Shown: positions 58,289 to 64,000 of the stretch, one piece after another | How positions within the stretch are numbered: the first letter of the stretch is position 1 | Layout: every line of letters starts with the position of its first letter | Assembly: GCA_036346275.1 (NCBI GenBank) | Contig: CM070717.1 | Location: 9,483,178-9,547,177 of the forward strand | Source: Otatea glauca | Taxonomy: Eukaryota > Streptophyta > Magnoliopsida > Poales > Poaceae | Length of the DNA stretch: 64,000 nucleotides | Direction of reading: 5' to 3' | The notes under the pieces: model-generated | The model's input: the letters and a program-made list of their open reading frames with translations, nothing else | What the model was told of the DNA's origin: nothing | Database searches by the model: none | Program-made: the position numbers and the translations under genes

Positions 58289-60547
58289 GTTCACAGGTCC
58301 AAGGTTTCCGCCACAGCCGAAGAAGCATCCTTAACTTCCTCCCAGAGTTCGGTTGCCCGGTCTTCATCCACATTACAGGCATAGCCATCTTTAATGGCCT
58401 CAAGATCCACTCGGGGATAAAGCGACTTCGTGATCGCCAGAGCCTGGCTAGCGCCATTGGTCACCATTTCCTTCAAGAGTATCTTGAGCTCCTTGGGGGC
58501 TTCCTCCAGTTGGGAGATAACTTGGTCCCTACTGAGTGGCCTCTCGCCTCCGGGATGAAGCAACCTCAGCAATGGGTCAGAGGCCTCGCGAAGCTTAGCG
58601 CAAGACGTTTCAAGGGCCTTGACCTTCTCATTATAAGCGTCGTATTGCGCCCACGTCTTGAACTTGTAGTCTGCAAGCAAACCAGATTATTAAGAAGAAA
58701 TAAGAAGACAATGAAGGCAAGGGAGGTCCAAGCTGCTGAGCGTACCTTCTAGCTCCTTCTCCGATTTCAATTTGGAGACCTCCGAGGCTTTATGTTGCTC
58801 TTGGAGCTTTATGATAGTAGAGTCTCGAGCTGACACGAAGATGGGGAGATCAAAAGACTAGACGATTAAACGAGAACATGGGATAGTCTAGGAAAATATC
58901 TACCTCGAAGGGAGCCAACAACATCTAGCTTCTCCTACCGCAGGGTTTCCTTCTCCTCCCGAAGGGCTTGGACCTTTGACCGGAGATTTTGCAGCTCGGC
59001 TGCATGTTTAGCCTTGATCTGCTCCAATTTGGCTAGATATTCCTAGCGCGTCATGACCTCCGGGAGCATCTTTTGGAGGTATTCGGATTTCCTTTCAGAA
59101 CGTTCTCCCAATTTTGGTAACCATCGCAGGGGAAGGTGACAACATGCTAACCGGCACAAGCACGAGGGAGGGTGATAAGAGCAGTGAAAGTATTACCCGG
59201 GCTAGGCGAGCACAAGCGGCGGCATGACTGTAAAAGTCATTCCTTTCTTTCTCCTCCTCCGAGTCATCCAGGAACTTCAAGCCGTCTTCCTCATCAACCC
59301 ACGCAGTTTGCATTATGAGTTGAGGGCGAGCAAGAGTCGGCGGAACTCGGGGGATCTCTTCAACCTCGGGGGATGGAGGGGAGATGGGCTCTTGAGCAGC
59401 AGGACCCGATGCCGAAGCACGGGGTGTCGGTGAAAGCGGCTGTGGCTCGGAGGGGACCCCTATGTCCCCAGGCGAGGCAGATTGTGAGGCTTCTTCAACC
59501 AAGACATGTACGTCCTAGGACTCAGTTTCTTCAGGGGCCCCAGACGGTGTCTCGACAGGAACATCATACGAAGGATTCCTATAAGAAGAATGATCGGTGA
59601 ATAAGCTGGCGAAATGAGTCGAATAAGAGTCGATAGGACATCCAACCTGTCGGACTTCTTTATTCTCATTGGGGGTTTCTTGCGAGCGGCAGAACCACTT
59701 CCGGAGGGACCAGTCGGGGTGCCACGATCTAGAACCCTGGGCTCTTCCCAAGCGCTCGAGTCCTTCGGAGTTGGACTCGACTGGACCACGGGCTTATGCG
59801 GAAGGGGAACTAAAGACACTGGGGCTTGCGCTAATGGTTCTTGGATTTTGGGACCACGGTGGGCGCCGAGGATTCAGGGAGTCCTTGACAATTGTTTTCT
59901 TCCCCTTCTTAGCAGCCGGGTCTCTGGCTTGGGAGCTCGCAGGTTGCTTCCAGTGAGCGCTCTTATGAATAGGCATTTCTGGGAGAGGCGCATCACTGAA
60001 GAAAGCCAAGCGATCCTGGAAAGAAATGTTATAACTGTTAAAAGTCATTCAGAGACGAATCTAGGAGTCTATCGGCTAAACTTTCTTACCTCAGGAGGAG
60101 GATTTGAAGAGTGAAGGACTTCGGCCATCTGGCGCTGGACATCTCTACGCTCGGGATGAAAAAGTCGCCTACCCGAGCATATACTTGCTCCTTTGACACT
60201 GATTCGGGCAGTTCCTGGGTCGGATCGTCCCTCCCTTCAAATTCATAGCCCAGATGGACTCGCTCTTTTAGCGATTGTACCCGGCGAGCGACAAAATGGA
60301 GGGCTAGACTGACTCCTGTGAGACCATCTTCTTTTAATTTCTCAATCTGCGCGAAAAGATCATGCACCTGGTCCATGTCGACAGCATTGGGAGCAGATAC
60401 CCAAGAAAGGGACACCTTAGGCCGGCGCCCGACAAAGGAAGCGATAGCAGGATCAGGATTGGCACAATAGAACCATTCCTGGTGCCAGCCTTTATTGGAA
60501 GTTTTGAAGGGAATGACAAAGTAGTTTTTCTTTAACCCCTCCCGCAA
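58289..60547 (-). pseudogene. Tat antisense ORF (putative gypsy-type transposon protein, Transposase_28-like)
   Basis: Tat elements of the RIRE2/Grande kind carry an antisense gene between integrase and 3' LTR, and this matches it. The first exon (60547-60090) reads MREGLKKNYFVIPF, GWHQEWFYCANPDPAIASFV and VHLGYEFEGRDDPTQELP. A 74 bp intron (60089-60016, gtaagaaag...tttccag) leads to a Lys/Pro/Ser-rich middle (59.8-59.1 kb) with acidic patches (DSEEEKERNDF), coiled-coil pieces, and a last exon (58680-58291) with PKELKILLKEMVTNGASQAL and ATELWEEVKDASSAVAETLD. The function of this protein is not known. Some stops and shifts interrupt it. Confidence 0.82.
60016..60089 (-). other. Probable intron in Tat antisense ORF
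   Basis: Minus-strand GT at 60089-60088 (gaggtaagaaag) and AG at 60017-60016 (ttctttccag). Removing it links two open stretches. Confidence 0.6.
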
Positions 60548-62153
60548 CTGAATTCTGGCTCCCCCAATTGTAACACACTAAAATTTTGCTCTAATTTAAA
60601 TTTTGGAGTATTTTTTATTTTTGCGAATTTCTGAGAATTTATTAGAATTTAAATTAGATTTATTCATTTTGACCTTTCTTGAATTTAATTAACTTCATGC
60701 AAAAGTTTATACAAAGTTTTGTTGGAAATATTTTATTTGAGTTCCAAATGTCTCAAAGTATTTTCTAGAATTTTTCTGGATTTTTTCGGGTATTTTTGCT
60801 ATTTATTTTGGCTTTGTTTAATTATCTAAATTATTTTAATTCGATAATGCTTTAAAAATCGAGGAATAGTGTCTGGGCCAAAACCTTTCGGTCCGGCCCA
60901 AACAGCACGCGCGCCGTCAGCCCGCTACACCAAAAATCCTAGCCGCGGGCCGTCCGATTTCGATCGAACGCTCGCCGTTGCGCCGCATCGCCAAGCGTTG
61001 GGAGCCGTTCGATCGAGTCCACGCGGACAGTGGGGATGGAGCCACGTCGTCTCTTCCTCGCAAGATCATTGGAGAGGCGTGGGCATTGATGCCCGTTAGT
61101 TTCACCGACGGTTTTCACGCACGTCGAGGCTCTTTAAGCCGTGTCGGTTAGCCCATTCTGCAGAGAACTTCAAGACGCTTCTTTTGACTCTTTGCACGCA
61201 CGCCGAGACCCCTCCTAGCGCCCTTGGGATCTCGCTGTAGTTGCTTTCTCTCACCGTCGTTGTTTTTGCTTCCTCTCGTCGTCGTCCGAGCCGCTCCGCC
61301 GTGCTCTGACCCCGTCCCGAGTTCACCAAAGCAAGCCGCGTCGAGTGGACCACTTCTTCTCGCTGGAGACGCTCTGCAACATCATCGACGTCATCGTCTT
61401 CCCTAGTTCCGGTATCCTTTCTCCTCTGCACCGTCGATGACCTTCGCGAGCTTCATCCGCCGTCCGATCTTCATCTGACCGTTCAGGTGAGGCCGCGTAG
61501 CCATCTCAGTTCTTTCTTTGGTTTTAATCTGTACCGTTAGATCTATAGATGTGCGGCTCGGATGCATCTGTATAGGTTTAACTATGGTAGAACTTGGCCG
61601 TTAGATTGTTGATGGATGTGTGAGATTTCGCCGCGTCGCTAGTTTGTGCAGTAAACCGCTCGGGTATCGAGGACCATCGGATTAGATCTTTGCGGTGCCA
61701 GTGGGCTTGGGCTGAGTCGGCTGGATCCGCGCCGTTCTTTTTTTGAACGAGAGGCGGTGATTGTGTCGCGCCCTTGCTGAATCGCGTGTGGCCGCGTGTT
61801 CCCTTTGACCGAGGCATGACCAATCTCGGCCGTTGTTTTCAAACGAGCCGTCGCGATTGCGCCGCGTGTCGCTGCGTAACCGAAGCGTTGCCAGCCGTGC
61901 ATGTTGATCTGGCCGTTGTTTTCAGACGCACCATCAGATGCGTGCGTGGCAGCGCTGAAATCGAAGCATCGCCGAGTCCGCGCGGGATTGCACCGTTGGA
62001 TCTGAGAGCCCCGGTAGATGCGCGACGCGTGTCGCACGCATCTCGGTGCGTTTCGGCGTGCGTCAGAAGATCTGACCGTTGATCCTTTGACGGCCACGAT
62101 TTAGCCACGTAGTAGAGATCTGACTATTAGATAAAGGACCGCTGTGATGTTGG

Positions 62154-62219
62154 CACGTGTCCACGCACGAATCATGAGGCAGTCAGTTGACGTCAGTAGT
62201 GACGTCAGAGCTGACGTCA
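62154..62219 (+). promoter_or_regulatory. G-box and three TGACGTCA sites at 12 bp spacing
   Basis: CACGTG at 62154-62159, then TGACGTCA at 62188, 62200 and 62212, exactly 12 bp apart. This is the most regular of the LTR site clusters. Confidence 0.55.
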
Positions 62220-63540
62220 TTTGGTGGGGCCGCGTGCACTGTTCTGTGGACCGAGTCCACGGTGGACCCGACCCGAGCCGTGAACCGAGTCCATGGACCG
62301 GCTGATGTCATGGTGACGCAATAAACCGAGTTTTCAGTACAAAAATAAATAATTTAAATGGGGATTTTCTATTTTCTGATTATTATTTTATTTAAAACTT
62401 TGAAAGGCTATAACTTTTGCATTTTAACTCTGATTGAGGTGATTCCAGTCTCTAAAATTTTTTAAAATTGAGATATTTTTATTTATGAATTTTATTTGAA
62501 TTTTTGAGTTCTTTTAGTATACTTTTTTGGTTATTTATTGCATATGTTATTTTTACGCGTAGACGCAAATTTGCCGAAAAGTTTCGAAGAAGAGTTCATC
62601 GCTCAAGATCAAGCTTTGGATCAAGACCAGCAACTCTTTGAAGGCATGTAATGCTTTGATCATTTTGTTCCCAGATTTTAAAATGTACTTTGCTTTGAAA
62701 TTATGCATGCTAAGTTAATTAAAAATGAATTTAAATTGATTTAGGTAATGTAGTTAATCAACCCATATTGTTATCACCACCTTGAAATTACTATTTGTAT
62801 GCCTTTAAATCATTGTCCACCCTAAGGTTATTCCTATTTGTTGGATATTAATATGATGCCAACACGGGAGGCTAGACCGTGATTAGCTGCTTAGCTTTGC
62901 AACGAGTCATGAACGATCTTTCGAAAGTACTACAATATTGACTAATGAAATATTGAATTTATTTTGAAAGTGGTGTGATGATGCCACGTGATGAGCCGGA
63001 GGTACGAAGACCTGTGTGGTTTCGTACCGATGTTGAGTTATTGTTGGCATGTGTTGCACAATAATCAACGGGGTGGGAAATGATTTAGACTGGGGCAAGT
63101 GGCAACAGGTTGTGTGCCAGGTGGGCCTGTGTGGTAATGGGTTGATGAGAGTTGTGAGGCTGTGTGCCACATTGGGCTGTGTGGCACTGTTGAGTGTTGG
63201 AAGTCTTGCCTTGGTCAGTTAAGGACCTCACCTTGCAAGCCTTTGATCTGAGTCATCCGTACAACCACATGTCTGATATGGGACAGACCTAGTTGATTAG
63301 GGTTCTGATATCTTCCCTTTGATACCTCAGGGTGACAGTACACGGTGGTGTATCTGTATGGGGGAGCGTACCTGTGCTACGGCTTGGTGCCCATCCAACG
63401 GTGTTGGCCTATCCTATACTTCGGCTCTATGTGAGGGGAGTGATAGTGAAGGCAATACCGGAGAGGTTCGTTGGGTAAGGTAGAAGTTCCAGAAAGGCTT
63501 TGTTGCGGACAATCACCTATGTGGTGAGCGGCTGTATCTT

Positions 63541-63638
63541 GTGGGTAATGTGTACAACCTCTACAGAGTGTCAAAACTATTCGAATAGCCGTGCTCGTGG
63601 TATTGAGCATTGCTCGGGGATTACAGTCAAGGGTTAGA
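63541..63638 (+). other. Conserved LTR block, right LTR
   Basis: gtgggtaatgtgtacaacct through attcgaatagccgtgctcg to cagtcaagggttag. Very close to 1481-1578. Confidence 0.55.
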
Positions 63639-63895
63639 TCTTCAAAAATATAAATGTGGAAAGGGTGGCTATGTGCCAGTGTGAAAATGAATTATTAAGG
63701 CTGTGTGCCAAGAATGTTTGAAGAAGAAAAACTATTTGAAGAACTTAGCATTATATATATAACTGTTTCATTGCTTTCAATCTAAATAAGATGCTAGTTT
63801 AAAAATGTTGTTTGATGCAAAAGAACCAAGTAAGCCAATTCTTTGGAATAAGCCTTGCATGTAGTAATAGTACCGCATTCTGTGCATTACTTGCT

Positions 63896-63912
63896 GAGTG
63901 CCTTGAGTACTC
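63896..63912 (+). other. LTR hairpin, right LTR
   Basis: GAGTGC-cttga-GTACTC, with the same G-U wobble as LTRs A-C but a different loop. Confidence 0.5.
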
Positions 63913-64000
63913 ACCCCTCCTTGCCTATCAACCCAACATCAGTGGAGGAGTCTACGCCACCGAGGAGGAGTTCATTGAAGATCCGGACAATTAGGGGGCA

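Larger units (their letters stand above)
60569..64000 (+). repeat. Chromovirus-type LTR, plus orientation, running off the window
   Basis: It starts TGTAACACACTAAAATTT at 60569, interrupting the first exon side of the Tat antisense ORF; ccaat (60564-60568) is the likely target. It has the family modules in order: GC-rich segment (60880-62120), three TGACGTCA sites, a gatcaagctttggatcaag segment near 62600, the conserved block and hairpin. The end lies beyond 64000. ORFs in 60900-62100 are composition-driven and not supported. Confidence 0.85.

Noticed and set aside
60869..62108. ORFs up to 152 codons on both strands
   Set aside because: They lie in the GC-rich part of the right LTR, are overlapping and mutually antisense, with no domain.
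1..64000. Left LTR (1-2219) and right LTR (60569-64000) as the two ends of one giant element
   Set aside because: Both are plus strand, but they are diverged and sit in different host elements (shell gypsy RNase H and Tat antisense ORF).

Overview
This window looks like repeat-rich, probably heterochromatic DNA from a grass (inference, from long-LTR chromoviruses, a SIRE/Maximus-type copia element, CACTA elements with Transposase_24 genes and a Tat-type gypsy element with an antisense ORF). I see no host gene, rRNA or tRNA. Almost every base can be assigned to a transposable element, and the elements are nested several levels deep.

Layout. (1) 1-2219 is the 3' part of a plus-strand chromovirus-like LTR. 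It sits in the RNase H region of an old minus-strand Ty3/gypsy element, the 'shell'. (2) The shell is broken into pieces at 2220-3351 (RT/RNase H), 17653-17794 (protease-RT linker), 46844-48551 (gag and protease) and about 48850-49650 (decayed leader ORF), with a probable 5' LTR at about 50500-55077. (3) Its RT is split by a 3.3 kb solo LTR (3357-17647, TSD taggt). That LTR is itself split by an 11 kb copia element (4625-15597, TSD cagtg). (4) Between shell protease and RT sits a CACTA transposon (17795-46843). It carries a decayed Transposase_24/DUF8039/Ulp1-like gene at 43316-46276 and the left end of a second CACTA at 18151. (5) Inside the CACTA is a 21.6 kb tandem array of a minus-strand chromodomain gypsy element (19796-41408). 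Three near-identical 3.06-3.08 kb LTRs alternate with two complete internal regions, and a third internal region is cut off before gag. (6) On the right are a 293 bp copia LTR (55243-55535), a 90 bp inverted repeat, a deleted Tat element (about 56825-60568: LTR, integrase end, spliced antisense ORF), and a plus-strand chromovirus-like LTR from 60569 past the window edge.

Function. Nothing here works as a host pathway. The units are retrotransposon cassettes (LTR promoter, tRNA primer site, gag-protease-RT-RNase H-integrase, polypurine tract) and a CACTA gene, nearly all with stops or frameshifts. The chromodomain would normally direct integration to methylated heterochromatin.

Three observations stand out. 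The chromodomain element has an extra coiled-coil ORF between primer site and gag in all three units. The LTRs on both strands share a conserved block, a hairpin and TGACGTCA arrays. Near-identical copies differ mainly where CAG/CTG in one copy is CG-containing in another, which looks like a methylation-dependent base-calling artefact and may explain many of the apparent frameshifts.
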